The notes under the pieces: model-generated | What the model saw: the letters and a program-made list of their open reading frames with translations, nothing else | Database searches by the model: none | What the model was told of the DNA's origin: nothing | In this document: piece by piece, positions 10,998 through 23,519 of the stretch | Layout: each line of letters starts with the position of its first letter | How positions within the stretch are numbered: the first letter of the stretch is position 1 | Origin: Berberis thunbergii | Lineage: Eukaryota > Streptophyta > Magnoliopsida > Ranunculales > Berberidaceae | Reading direction: 5' to 3' | DNA: 64,000 bases | Assembly (NCBI GenBank): GCA_003290165.1 | Contig: QNQO01010766.1 | Span: 1-64,000 of the forward strand | Position numbers and translations under genes: made by a program

Positions 10998-11219
10998 ACA
11001 TGGGTCTGTTATATCAAAGACATGTTCCTGTTAGATTCCAGGCGGAAGAAAAATAAACAAAACCTTGTCGCGAGACTCTTTTATGATTTGAGGTGTCAGA
11101 TTCAAAGCGTTTTGTTGACATCAAGGTTTTAGTCTTAGGGAAGATCCGGTGTTAGCCCCTTTGTGGGTGGATATCTCTAATTGCCTTTACAATTTTTTCA
11201 TCCTTTATATTTGAAAGAA

Positions 11220-12432
11220 GTTGGCGATTCGATTGGGTCTTTCCTAAGGATTGACGACAGCACCCTCGATCTTACACGTCCTAGGGCGGCGAGGATGTGT
11301 GTTGAGATGGATCTATCAACGGAACTCCCTAGTAGAATCTGATTGGAATTCTCCGGTATCACAGGTTTTTGGCAAAAAATCGTTTATCCGGGTTTCAAGT
11401 ATTGTGATAATTGTGCTATGATTGGGCACACCAATGAAGCCTGTAGGAAGCGGTTGGGGAACCACAAGGATAGTCAAAAAGTGGGGGAAAACGTTAGCAC
11501 GAACAAGATTGTAGAGGAGAGGAAAAAAACACCAATTTTCGGGGTTAAAGACAAAGGGCTTCAGTCTAAAGGTGGGGAAGCAAAGAAAGTCTATAGACCT
11601 GTCATGAAGGAGGCTGAGAGAAAAGCGGATGAAGCTGGTACTAATGCGAGGCACGTTGGTCCTAGCGGGGCGAAGCATGATGAGGGAGTTGAGGTTGTTA
11701 GCCAAGATGTGAAGGTTTTGCCCAAGGAAATTGATAACAGTGTTACAATAATAAAAAAATTCTTTCGAAATTTTAGCAAGCTTAGATCATATTTCGCAAG
11801 AGGAGTACATTTTGGACAATGCCAATTTGGTCTCAAAATCGGTTGCGAAATTAGAAACGAAATCAGCGTTTCAAGGAAACAAAAACAAGGAAATGGATGC
11901 TATTTTGAAAGGCGAGGGGCATTCTATTAATACCTTGAAGGTAAGAAGAACTTCCAATTTTAAATCGGATTGCAAAGATGCAGGGTATACTTCCAGTGAG
12001 ATTGAAAGACCACTACAAGCAACATCGGGGGAAGGTACTCAGAGGTCTGGCATCCCACCGATAATACCGGCAGTGGTTGCGGTTGAGAATGAAACGATTG
12101 AAGATATTAAGAAAAATGTTGGACTGGCCAGGGAAGCAACTGCTGATGCAGCTTACGAGGGGGCAGGGGACGTACAAATTGTTCATGAACCAGGCGTGGA
12201 ATCGGTGACGACACATGGGTTCAAGGAGGAAGAATTTATTACGAATATAGTCCTAGTTTTGCTGCAGGGTCAGTTGTTAGAGGAGGACACACATGATGGT
12301 ATTGATTTTGTTAATATGTCTTTGACTAAGCCTAAGGGCAAGCCAGAAGAAGAAGTTACTAAGATTAGCCCTAATTATGAGATAGATAAATTGGGATACA
12401 CATTGAACAAGGCTATATCCTTGTTTAAATAA
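11220..12432 (+). pseudogene. LINE ORF1 (DUF4283/zinc-knuckle RNA-binding protein), broken
   Basis: The upstream frame reads IDDSTLDLTRPRAARMCVE and then meets a TGA at 11340, just before the continuous frame 11343-11930. That frame has the CCHC zinc knuckle CDNCAMIGHTNEAC, preceded by GFWQKIVYPGFKY. This arrangement is typical of the gag-like ORF1 of plant L1 elements, which binds the element RNA. A frameshift between about 11812 and 11930 moves the rest into 11812-12432, an acidic and lysine-rich tail with no recognised domain. The start codon is not certain because 5' frames are damaged. Confidence 0.82.
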
Positions 12433-12629
12433 ACCTGACGATTACGGAGAAAGAAATTGAACATTAACACGCTGGAGAGTACCAGTGATGATAGTGATGA
12501 AGTTGGCTCAGATTCCAAGGTTGGTCCGCAGGCAGCTTTTAGCAGAGATTTGGACTTATGGGCTGTGTCGGAGGGAGTGACGAGTAACTTATGTGTTTCT
12601 TACTGAGGCAGCTTTTAGCAGAGATTTGG

Positions 12630-15600
12630 ACTTATGTTCTGGAATGCTTGTGGAGTTGGCAATAGAGCCATGAGAAAAAGACTAAAACACATGGTAAAAG
12701 AGTTCAAAGTGCTCATCATTATGATAGCAGAACCCATGATAGAAGCTAGTAGATACTTGGAGATTGGTAACAAAATCAGATTGTCAGGTTTTACATCTAA
12801 TGAAGCAGAGGGTGGGAAGATCTGAATTTTCTGGGACCCGGAGTTAGCAGTCTTGGTGTTGGAAGTGTCAAAACAATGTATTCATTGCCAGGTAACTTAT
12901 TCAAATCTTCATTCCTTTTTTATCTCTTTCGTATACGCTAAATGCTTAGTGGATGAAAGAAGGGAGTTGTGGGAAAAATTGGAGTTTTTGGCGTCACAGT
13001 ATGATGGCCCTTGGATGGTTGGCAGAGATTTCAATGCAATTGTCAGTGAGCAAGATAAATTAGGAGGGAACCTTCCATCACTGGCTAGTATGTCGAACTT
13101 TTCAGACTGCATTGAACATAGTGGGTTGTTTGAATGTGGTTTTAGTGGTCCAAAGTATACTTTGTGTAACAATAGGCGTGGTAGTGATCGTATTTGGGCT
13201 AGACTGGATAGAGTCTTTGTTAACTCTTTATGGCTGTCTCAGTTGCCCAATACGAGGGCAGAGCATTTTCAGCGCACTTTCTCAGATCATGCGCCAATTT
13301 TGGTCTCCATGCCCATGCAGACTAGGGCGAGATTATCTCTTTTTAGATTTCTGGATATGTAGACTACACATCCAACTTTTGAGTCTTTTATGGAATCGGT
13401 TTGGGGCCCGGAGATGTATAATAGGAGGGCGCTGGACGATGTGGATTTTAAAATCAAAGCACTTCGTAGAGCACTTATTAAATGGAATAGGGAAGTGTTT
13501 GAAAATGTTTTCAGCAGACTTAGGGCTCTAGAAGATGAAATGAGTCAATGGGAAAATTTTATGATCTCTGGTTGGAAAATGAACGTCAATAATGGTCTCA
13601 ATGTGGATGCAAATTGGGGTGTTAATGCATGTTGTAATTTGAGCAGATGTCAGGCTGAATACAGATTGGCCCTTAAGCAGGAGGAACTGTTTTGGATGCA
13701 AAAAATAGGAGAACAAGATTTTAAGGAAGAAGAAACTTGCACCAAATATTTTTTTGCTTTGGTCAAATCTAAACAAAAAAGGTCTGTCTCCTCAATCACC
13801 TTGCAGTGTGGCAAGGAGATAACTGATTCGGGGGAAATTATCCGAGAAGCTAATGGATTTTTTCAGCATCTTCTTTCTACTTAGGTTGTCCAAGGATACA
13901 ATAGTGATTTGTTGGAATGTATTCCTTCGGTTATTTTAGGTTTGGATTGTGACCATTTAGTTAAAAGCTCATTCTTGGAAGAAGTGAAACATGCGACTTT
14001 TGAAATTCCTAGAAACAACGCGCCTGAACCAGATGGGTTTATTGCTGGATTCTTTCAGTCTTGCTGGGAGATTATTGGTATTGATATCTGGAAAGCGACC
14101 ATTCAAGTATTTGAAGGTGAGGTTCTACCATCAGCGTTATTGGCAAACTTTATTGCATTGATTCCTAAGGTGGACCCGCCAAGTTCTTTTTCTGATTTTC
14201 GTCCAATTAATCTTTGCAATGTTATTTAAAAATATTCAGTAAATTACTTTGCAATAGACTTTCTTTACTTCTACCAGAAATGATAGCCCAAGAACAGAGG
14301 GCCTTTGTCAGGGGCAGGACTATTGTGGAAATATTGGATTGGCTTAGGAAATGGTGTGTGATATTAATAAAAATGTCACAGGCGGCAATGCAGTTCTTAA
14401 AATCGATATGAAGAAAGTGTACGATAGATTGGAATGGCCCTTCCTTTTATCTGTTCACAAAATATTTGGGTTTTCGACTAGAGTTTGTCACATTGTCTCT
14501 AATTGTATTGCTAATTGTGGATTTTCGATTTTGTTGCAAGGAGTCTATAATGGGTATTTTAAATCTTCTAGAGGGAGGTAGGGGGACCCGTTATCCCCAC
14601 TGTTATTTGTTATAGCCTTGGAGGTTCTTAACAGAGGATTGTTGGTCGCCTTTGCTAGAGGTGATATGTGCTATTATTACACGCCTAGACATTGTCGGCC
14701 TATTACGCATCTTTTGTATGTAGATGACACTCTAAGTTTTCTCAATGGGAGAAAGTCTTCAGTTAAAGGTTGCATGAAGTTTTTGGAAAGATACGCTCGG
14801 TTCTCGGGACAAAAAATTAATGAAGATAAAAGCTCTTTCATGGTTGAGGAAAAAACCGCAGTGGAACAAGTGGTGGACGTTAAGACCTATATAGGTTTCC
14901 AGTTCACAGGTTCCCCGATAAAGTATTTGGGAATTCCTATTTATCAGGGAAGATGCAAGATTATCTAATTTATGCGCTGGTTAATAAAATTCAAAAGAGA
15001 ATTAGTGAATGGAAAACAAAACTTCTATCGCCTGGTGGGGGATTGATTTTGATTAGGCATGTTTTGAACTCTATTCCAGTTTATACGTTAGGCGCCATGT
15101 GTGTCCCTCAACAAATTATTTCTATAATTCATAAACTATTAGTGTATTTCTTTTGGAGAGATTGTGATGGCAGGTTGCAAAAGAAATGGATTTCTTGAGA
15201 TAATATTTGTTTCCCTAAGGCATAAGGAGGTCTAGGAGCTAGGAACCTTGTTACAGTCACTAGGGCTTTTCGTATCAAAGCCCTATGGAATATGATTAAT
15301 GCTAATTCACTGTGGGAAAATTTCATGAGGTGTAAATAATGGAAGGACAGGGTCCCATTGATCTATCAGGTTGAGAGAAATAGTGTCTCGCCTCTTATGA
15401 AAGAGATCATGAAGTTTAAAGCAGTTTTTGTTGGAAACAGTGTCTGGCGAATTGGTAATGGGAACTCGAGTTTTTTTGCGGCTAACTGGAACTTAACGAC
15501 AATTTTCTTGAGAGAACGAGGGATTTGGAGGTACAAGGGAATTGGCCTACGATCGCGAAGGTTGGAAGTGGGGATTTTCAATTGGTTAATCCCGAGGTTA

Positions 15601-16857
15601 GAGTCCTGGCGAAAACACTATTTGATGATAGAATTAAGGGAAGAGAGCAGGGTAAGGATTCATGTATTTGGACCCCAGATCCGAATGGCCTTTTTAGTTC
15701 TCATTTGGCGTACGAGTTACTCCGTGATAAGAAGGGAAAAACCACGTTGTTTGACAAGATCTGGTTGTCTAATTTGCCGTCTAAAATCTCAGTTTTTGTT
15801 TGGAAGCTACTATTAAGAGGCGTCCCAGTAGATGGGGAGCTTCATAAGTGTAGGCTCAGTTTAGCTACTATTAAGAGGCGTCCCAGTAGATGGGGAGCTT
15901 CATAGGTGTAGGCTCAGTTTAGTCTCGAGATGTTCTTGTTGTGATTCACCGAGTGTGAAAACCTTAAATCATCTTTTCCTTGATGGTAGACTGGCTAAAG
16001 GGGTTTGGAGACATTTTGAAGCTATTTTTTATGTCCATGTTAGAAGGCCGGCGAAAATCGCTACCGTTTTGACAGTATGGTTTAGGAGAGCCAAAAAGAA
16101 TTCACAAGTGGGATTACTCTACTTCTTAACGCCTATGTTCATCATTTGGGAGATTTGAAAACAACAGTGTCGGGGTGTTTTTGATAATGGTAAGCCAAGT
16201 ATGATGACAATTATATTGCCAGTGAGGAAGAGTTTTTGCCTGGCTAATTCCTTGTTTTTTTTTCTCCCAAGCAGGGTAATGAAAAAAAGAAACCAATCTT
16301 GACCCTTGGTCCTCCTATCTCTACGATAATTAAGAAGGGCAATAGAGTAGTTTATTGGACTTTCCCTCATAAGGATTTTGTGGCACTTAATGTATAGACA
16401 TTTTGTCGAGGAATAACAAGGCGACGGCTGGCATCATTATCAGAAACAATTTGGGTAATTCTCTAGTGGCAAAGCAAGTTTTTCTTGGAGAATGATCAAA
16501 TAATCATGCGAAGGTTCGAGCAGTCATTGAGGGTCTTCTTTTGTACAACAGGCTCGAATTGTCAAAGGTCCTCCTTCAAAAGGATTTAAAAATTGTGTGT
16601 GGTTGGTTCTATGAGGACTTTAAAATTCCTTGGCACATGAAAAATGCTTAGCGGGAGATTAAGAGACTGGTATCTCATATGGAGGTTAGTTGTGTTCATA
16701 TTTTCAGGGAAGCTAATGCGGTGGCGGATGCATTGGCGGATAGAGCTCAGAAGGAGGGAGTTAGTCGCCAATTCAGAACCTCGGATCTTCCTAACAAGAT
16801 TGCTGGTCAGGTTCGGTTAGACAAGATTCATACTCCGTATATTCGTCTTCCTAAATG
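12630..16857 (+). pseudogene. LINE ORF2 (endonuclease, reverse transcriptase, RNase H), broken
   Basis: The apurinic-type endonuclease runs 12634-13362 (starting FWNACGVGN, with WMVGRDFNAI and SDHAPILVSM). The reverse transcriptase spans about 13900-15000, with PDGFIAGFFQ, DFRPINLCN and the catalytic motif YVDD in THLLYVDDTLSF at about 14709. A zinc-binding region follows (about 15380-15960, with ending LNHLFLDG), then an RNase H at about 16420-16857 (FREANAVADALAD). In-frame stops lie at 12823, 13360, 13882 and 14579, and frame changes occur near 14220, 14360 and beyond 14950. A 58 bp tandem duplication (15806-15921) adds another shift. The element is dead but every domain is recognisable. 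Confidence 0.9.
15806..15921 (+). repeat. 58 bp tandem duplication inside LINE ORF2
   Basis: GCTACTATTAAGAGGCGTCC starts at 15806 and again at 15864. The two 58 bp copies differ at only a base or so, so the duplication is younger than much of the surrounding decay. As 58 is not a multiple of 3 it shifts the frame. Confidence 0.9.
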
Positions 16858-17269
16858 ACTTGGCTTGTTAGGGGGTTCTATACATGTTGCGAATTTTCAC
16901 AACAAGGTTCTGCGGGTGCAGTAAACAGTGCTTGGAATCAATTCATGCAGTTGATTCTCAGTATTTACATGGAATTGGGAGTAGCAATGATCATTTCGGG
17001 CAGAGCAAGCTGGTTTTTTTTCTGGGACGAGGTGTTGGTCAGGTGATGGTTGTGGCTGGGGACGAGGATGGAGCTGCGGTGCTGATTTCTGTTGCGTTGC
17101 TGTGATGCGCAAGCTGATGTTGCTTCGATGAGTTGAATATGGGCGGACGGTATTGGCAACAAGTTTATAGTAATGGACGGTGCTTGCAAGTGGCTTACTT
17201 TTTTGGTTTGTTTGCTTGGAGTTTCCTATGTTGTTTTATTGGTCGGTTAGTTTTTGTGGTTCTAAGCTC

Positions 17270-17420
17270 TTTCCTTTTTTTGAGTAAGGCCTTATCTCTT
17301 GAGTAAGGCCTTATGTCACTCTTGATAAAGCCTTATCTCTTGATTAAGGCCTTATCTCCAGGTCCTCTTGAGAAAGGTCTCTTCTTTGAGACTGACCTTA
17401 TCTCTTGAGTTGAGATTTTA
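17270..17420 (+). repeat. Short repeats in the LINE 3' region
   Basis: The phrase GAGTAAGGCCTTATCTCTT or close variants occurs four to five times with spacing of about 20-30 bases, in the 3' untranslated part of the LINE between RNase H and poly(A). Confidence 0.7.
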
Positions 17421-17606
17421 TTTTGAATCTTGCTTGGTTTAGGCATCTACCTAGGATTTTTTTCGCGGTTCTATTTTGGGTAAAGTCGTAACGTACCCCC
17501 GACTTGGTGTAAAAGTTTTTTAACTATGATAATTAAGGTCTAACATCCCATAGCTGCTCCTCCCTTCCGGAGGTTAATTTGAAAAAAAAAAAATCAATCA
17601 CTAAAG

Positions 17607-17764
17607 TTTGTCCAGTGCTTCATTTCTAAATGTAGCCCACTCATTTTGAACTACCAGTTTCTTTTGATTTGATAACCTCCCAGATTTCTCACTATGATTT
17701 AGATTTTTTTTTAAAGGAGAGCAAGGTTTGAGGGTCTTTTTTCTTTTTTTAAAGAAAAGAATAA
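17607..17764. repeat. Tandem segment, unit 2, middle part
   Basis: TTTGTCCAGTGCTTCATTTC matches 7318 onward in unit 1. It runs up to the left end of the Mutator-like element at 17765; the bases AAAGAATAA at 17756-17764 form that element's target duplication. Confidence 0.8.
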
Positions 17765-20248
17765 GGGTTAATTGCACTTTCCCCCTAAAACATATAGTCA
17801 ATTTAGCTTTGCCCCCAATTAACATTCATGTTGCATTTTCCCCCTCAAACTAATAGTCAACGTGCCTTGACTGTCAAGGCACGTGCTAGATTAAAAAAAA
17901 TATCATATTTTACTGCCCAAAATATTCTTTAATGATTTGAAGGCTGAGATTCAAAGTTGATGCAATTAAAATCAAAGGCTGAGATTCAAATTTCCACTAA
18001 GATATTGGGATAATCTGCCAACTCCTCTTTCACCACCACCGTTTCCACTTCACTACCAATAACTCTCACCTCTGTTTTTACTGCTACATTTATATGTTAT
18101 TTCATTGGAGATTCAATATTCAAACATCAATAAGTGGAAAAGCTTGCCAAGTTTTTATGGCAAGCTTGAGTTGCATCTCATCTTCATCGTTTGTTAGGTC
18201 AGTTTTGTTGCAGGGGGCAAAGTTACATTCAAATTTATTTTAAGGGGTTAAGTTTCTGCCAGTAATTTATTGTAAGAGGGTTAAGTTACTGCTAATTAAC
18301 AATTCTTAATTGATTTTCTTGTAGGTCCCATGGTGTCACAAACACAATCAAACAAGTGAATACGAAGTTTGAAGTAGGTAAGTTTATGAAGGAGTTTATG
18401 TACATTGGATGTTAAAACACAATGTAAATTCATTTGATGTTCATTGGATGTTCTTGCAACAAAGTTTGATGTTCTTTCAACAATGTAAATTCATTTGATG
18501 TTTATTCGATGTTAATAGCATATTGTAATCAAATGCCTTAATATCAATGCAATTCAATGGACACAACATCAATGCAAAATGAGTCACAAACAGAGCAAAA
18601 CTTCACACCACCACATAATGACAATGTCAATAAACAAAAAAAAATTGTCTTTCACTAACTGTTTTCACCAAATTGAGTCACCAAAAAGATAATGTGAATA
18701 TGCAGGTCATTTCCAGGGCCCAGGTCTCCAACTGCTTTGTCCCCTTGCAAAATGAGTCACAAATAGAGCAAAACTTCACACCACCACTCCACATCTCACC
18801 CGTTTCCTCATTTCCTTTATGTTGTGATTTCTCTCTACAAAACAAAAACACCCAAAACACCCCTGCCTAGCCGATGACCCATCCCGCCCCTATTCTTCAT
18901 CTCTCCCTTTGTTCTTTATGACGGTGGCGACTTTCTGCCCCTTGCTCGCTCTCTCCAGAGACATCTTAACAAAATTATGTTTCTATCTTATATAGAAATC
19001 GAAACATAGAGAGAAATCAATCTTTGTTCACTTATTCACACATTGAATCAAATCAATGGAGTCACTAGTGGGTTAGCATCAAATTTCGCCGGCATCGCTG
19101 CATCAGCTCCCAGCCATCGACATCATCATTAGCTACTACACTTGAAGTCCTTCGAGCTCTGTCAGTCTTTTCAGTAGCGAATCTCACCTTGGTTTCCATC
19201 CCTCAAATGTTCTGCTACACTTACTACTCAATAACACATTTCTATTACTCTTTTTAATTATAGGGGGAGGGTGGGAGGATGAATCACGAGAAGGGGACAA
19301 CGGAGGCGGTGACAAGCCAATGAATTTGTATAGGAGGAGAGATGAAGGGCGGAAGCACAGTGAGGAAGGAAGGGAGGTTGGCGGTGATGGTTTCAGAGGG
19401 AGAAAAAGTGGTTTGGAGAATAATAAGAGGTGGTCTTGTGGTGGGTGGTGGTGAATTGCAGGGGGAGGGTGTTTGGCAATGGTGATTCACATGGAGGGAA
19501 AAAGGGGAGATGATGAGGGAAGATGGTGTTGTTGGTAGAGGTGAGGGAGTGTTGAAACAATGGGAGAGAAGTAAGAGGCATGGAGGCCGGGAGGAGGACG
19601 ATGTGGTGGGAAATTCAATCGGGAGAGAGACGAAGGATGAGGGGATAAGAGCTATTGGTGGTGGTCAAAGAAGTTAGGAAAGAAGTGGTGGATTTTAAGA
19701 GATATTGGGGAGGACACGAGTGGTTTGTATAATTCAACTCCTTGATTGCTTTGAGATTTTAAGAGAGTGAAGTAAACGAGAGAGGAGAGAGAGATCATTC
19801 AAGCCATAGCTATGAAATGCCTTTAGAAAACCCCAATTGAGAGTGTGAGCCCAACTTCTCTATTCTTCCAATCCACTTGAAATTTCGATCAAAACACAGA
19901 CTTGATGATTGTTTCACGATGTTTTTACAAATGGGTATCCTCTAAAGCTCTTGAATTGAAAGAAAAAAGATGGGTTTTGACCAATAAAGGTCAATGTTTG
20001 AACAAAGAAGAAAGGGTTCTCTCACTCTCTGTCCTCTGAAACAAAAAAGAAACTAAAGACCTTGTTCTGCTTGATAAGCATGTGAAAGGCATTTTCGTCA
20101 TCCAAAATAGGCGAAATGGTGGCACAAGAGGTGTTTAACAGTCAAGGCACGTTGACTGTTAGTCTGAGGGAGAAAGTGCAATATGAATGTTAATTGGGGG
20201 CGAAGCTGAATTAGTCATATGTTTTAGGAGGGAAAATGCAATTAACCC
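17765..20248. mobile_element. Non-autonomous Mutator-like element (MULE), about 2.5 kb
   Basis: Left end GGGTTAATTGCACTTTCCCC and right end AATGCAATTAACCC begin terminal inverted repeats of about 110 bp; both arms also carry GCCCCCAATTAACATTCAT and AGTCAACGTGCCTTGACTG. Flanks AAAGAATAA (17756-17764) and AAAGAAGAA (20249-20257) are a 9 bp target duplication with one mismatch, the size typical of Mutator. The host segment continues on both sides in the order seen in unit 1. No transposase is present. The middle (about 18690-19700) is richer in G+C than its surroundings and may be captured sequence, but I could not identify a source gene. Confidence 0.88.
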
Positions 20249-20960
20249 AAAGAAGAAACAAAAGGGAACCTCACGTACCAAAATGATAATAATAAAAGAA
20301 CGAAAATTCTTTTTTGCATCCAAAGGTTTTGAATAGATAGTGCATCCATCTAACTTTCGGTTTTTTTAGTTATAGCTTTTGTGAATTTGGTTGGTAATTT
20401 AAGTGAGTAGTAGGTTTTGAATGCCATTTAGTAACTAAAGCCATGTTTGATTACTTAATGGAATGAGAATGGGAATGAGAATGAAAATGAGAATATTACT
20501 ATGTTTGGTTACGGTGGAATGAGACTAGGAATGCGAATGAGAATGAAAATGATTTGTGTCTTTACCATTATGCCATCAATTATCAACCATGGATTTTAGA
20601 TCTATAGTGGGTTAAGAGATATCTATGCTAGGTAAGGAGGGCAAATAAGATAAATGAAGTATTGACCATTACATTGGGCATTGTAATGGACATTCATATA
20701 AGTGAGTGATAACTTTTGTCACATAATGACAACTTTATATACCAAGTAGTAGGTTGATGTACATTGGGTCTAACTTTGTATGGATATACCATATCCAACT
20801 TTGTGTATGTACCGAAACATTGCTCATAAAAGAAAGCCCATAAAATAGTTTAGTTATAGAAGTGACACCATAATTAGGTACTTTATTTTATTATGCACTG
20901 AGCTCTTTCCCACGAGTATGTTGGTATAGGCATTTGGGTGACCTAATTTTAAGCGCACAT
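20249..20960. repeat. Tandem segment, unit 2, last part, with a smaller insertion
   Basis: Resumes the unit 1 order (GAACGAAAATTCTT, GTGAATTTGGTTGGTAA, GTAGTAGGTTGATGTACATT). Compared with unit 1, bases about 20437-20705 are extra and consist of repeated GAATGAGAATGGGAATGAG phrases, probably a small MITE. At 20780-20800 the sequence is uninterrupted where unit 1 has the hAT element. Confidence 0.75.
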
Positions 20961-21159
20961 CTTATCTCATTTATTATATACACACACAGATAATATATAT
21001 ACGTTTTTTTTCTTATACACGAAAATATTTCTTAAAATCAAAATACCAAAATTAGTTCGAAAAACGAAACAATCATTGGGTCGGAGGGCCATAGATTTTT
21101 TGTTTTTTGTTTTTGTTTTTTTTAAGCAAAAAAAAAAAAAAAAACAAAAAACAAAAGGG
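20961..21159. other. Low-complexity AT stretch with poly(A)/poly(T) hairpin
   Basis: Contains CA repeats near 20980 and a long T-rich run followed by an A-rich run (21098-21160) able to fold back. No gene. Confidence 0.5.
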
Positions 21160-21385
21160 AGAATCCCATATAGCAAAATAATAATACAAGAATGAAAATT
21201 CTTCTACGCATCCAAAAGTTTTGGATGTATGGTGCATCTATGTAACTTCAGGTTTTTTAAGTTGTAGCTTTTGTGAATTTGGTTGGTCATTTAAACGAGT
21301 AGTTAGTTTTGTATGCCATTTAGTAACAATGTGATTGGTAACTTTTGTCACATAATAGCTACTTTATATACAAAGCATTTCGGTG
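21160..21385. repeat. Tandem segment, partial unit 3
   Basis: GAATGAAAATTCTTCTACGC, GTTGTAGCTTTTGTGAATTT and ATACAAAGCATTTCGG repeat the phrases of units 1 and 2 and then stop. This shows at least three tandem copies of the segment. Confidence 0.75.
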
Positions 21386-21769
21386 AACTCAAGCCTCATA
21401 TGATTTAATTGAAAAAATGCTAGAGGATAATTTTGCTTTTTCTGACTAATTAGATGGCTATGGTTTGAGAAAATAATTTCTGCATCCACCTCAAAATATA
21501 AAAACGATAATAACTTCATCATTAATTAGGGGCATGGTACGTATATCATGGAAAAAAAAAACCATTTTTCTAATCTATAATCCAATATCGAAATTGGTCC
21601 TTTGGCCAATTTCTTATTACTTATCAATAAAGAGACTATGATATTAAATTATTTATTTATTTGTTATTAATTTTTTTTTTAGGTTTTTGTGTTTTTTTTC
21701 TTTGAAAACCAACACAGACTTAAATATTAATAAAAAAAAATCCTTTAAAAAATGTCTTTGTAAAATTGA
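21386..21769. other. Unassigned AT-rich stretch
   Basis: No gene, RNA or repeat structure beyond A/T runs is evident. Confidence 0.4.
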
Positions 21770-22112
21770 TAGGAGGAATGCTAATTGACAACGGTTGTGG
21801 GGTATCCAAATTGATGTAATCTTGTCCACCTCTAGGATGACTTTAAGATAAGAGTTGACTACATTTAGATGTTGTAAATGATACTTTGGTTCTAAAATAT
21901 TGTGCAAAATAGAGTTGCCTCCCTCTTGTATTCCCCTATATATTTAGCCAATTAAGTGCATGTTCACTGCATCTTCAACTTTGAGAGGCTTTTGAATTGC
22001 GGGTCAAATTTCTTGGGGGAAAAAATGAGGATATTCTGACCGTTGTTGAGATTATGTTGTTTTTTATTACTCATTTTTTCTGAAGTGTCTCAAGCTAAAG
22101 AGATCTAGTAAT
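21770..22112 (+). pseudogene. Putative small secreted peptide gene remnant, unit A (promoter and signal-peptide exon)
   Basis: I do not recognise the gene. A TATA-like CCCCTATATATTTAG at 21937-21951 is followed by an ATG at 22026 and a hydrophobic stretch with the look of a signal peptide, ending LLLIFSEVSQA. An in-frame TGA at the fifth codon breaks it. Similar promoter and hydrophobic exon sequences occur at about 23620-24120 (unit B) and 32220-32735 (unit C), sharing the CTA(C/T)ATATT(T/C)GGCCAA leader phrase. The three look like copies of one gene family. Function is unknown, and no second exon was found downstream of this copy. Confidence 0.35.
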
Positions 22113-23519
22113 TAAATAACCTCCCCATGATCAATATTTTTTTTTCTCTCTTCTTCATTTAATTTCCATCTAGTTTTCAGGTTCTTCTTCTACTATTTTT
22201 ATTATCGAGTTTGCGATGATACCACTTTTATGGGCTTGATTTCTAACCTAAATGATGCAAAACTTAACTCATTATGCAATGCTTCCTAGGATTCACTTTT
22301 GATTTTTTTTTTTTTTTATTCGTCATTGTCTTTTCCATGGAAGGGTTTATAAAAAAAAATTCATAATATATATATTCTAGAAAAGTGAACGATACGCTTT
22401 CGAAACTAAAGATTCCCAAGGATCGGAACAAACAAACTATTATGTATGTCAATATAAGCTCTTCTAATTTTATTCAAGTGAGACATCACTTTTGGTCTTC
22501 TTGCAGGGATGATATATAAAAAAATTTGAAATTGAAATTTAAAAATAAAAATAAATTAATGGATGCAAAATTATCGGATTTGCAATGTCTTAGCACATTG
22601 ATTTTCTAACTTCTATACCTATACAATTTTGGAATTTCAATAAAAATAAAAAATGATGTTACATATTAGCAAATGGTACCCATCAACAAATTAATGTATC
22701 ATAGAAATTTAGTTTCGAAAGATTTAAAATATTTTTGTTGTAAGGGCGTAAAGTTGCAAAACCATTTAATTAATATTGTGGTAATTAAAGTAGTGATCAG
22801 TAATGTTGATGGTGCATAATACATACTAATACATACGTTCCAGAAAGATCAAAATTTAGTAATGAATTAGTAGAATTGATGGTGCATAATGTTCATAGTG
22901 TCTTGAATATTTTGCAGATAACTACAAAGAATAAGAATTCCGATATTCTTTGTGAGAATAAAACCATATGTTGGAGTCATTACTCATATTATTTTATTTA
23001 TTTATTTTCTTTCTTTCTTGTGCAACCTAAAATTTTATTTTGATGAAATATTACTTTTGACATTTCTCTTTTACTAATTAATACATTCATTTTTTACAGG
23101 GGTCCTAGATTTCTTCTTGTCTTTATTTCCTTTCTTCTCTTTAATAAAATCCTAGAGTTTGGCCCAAAAAAAAAAAAATACATAAACAATATGATGACAT
23201 AGTTGTAATATGGAGCATTGGTAGTTTCAGGACTAAAAATGGTTTTTAATTTTGGAGGATCAACTACATATTTTTGTGTTTTTCATATGTTAAGGACCCC
23301 ACTAGGTCACTAAGCAAAAAAAATAATTTTTTAAAACTCAGTTTAAGCTTTGTTTGAGCTGAAAATTTTAGGAAAGTTACATATTAACATTAGAAACAAC
23401 GTGTCAAAGTTTCAATATGTTTTAACATCATTTTTTAGAGTCGAGATACACATTTATTTGTACAAATTTTGAAATTGACATCCACTGGCAACAATGAATA
23501 AATATACACACTAAAATAG
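22113..23519. other. Unassigned AT-rich stretch
   Basis: Mostly A/T-rich. A poly(A) tract at 23164-23176 preceded by GAGTTTGGCCC may be a LINE tail. No coding sequence supported. Confidence 0.4.

Larger units (their letters stand above)
10998..17591 (+). mobile_element. Near full-length L1-type LINE with 15 bp target duplication
   Basis: The 6.6 kb insertion is bounded by a perfect 15 bp repeat AATCAATCACTAAAG (10983-10997 and 17592-17606) and ends in 12 A. It contains, in order, a first ORF with a zinc knuckle, an endonuclease, a reverse transcriptase, a C-terminal zinc-binding region and an RNase H domain. All ORFs carry stops or frameshifts, so it cannot move on its own. The right copy of the target duplication is followed at once by the continuation of the host tandem segment, which confirms both ends. 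Confidence 0.93.

Noticed and set aside
19284..19581. Proline/serine-rich protein genes inside the MULE
   Set aside because: The frames come from a G-rich low-complexity stretch that is open on one strand in several frames.
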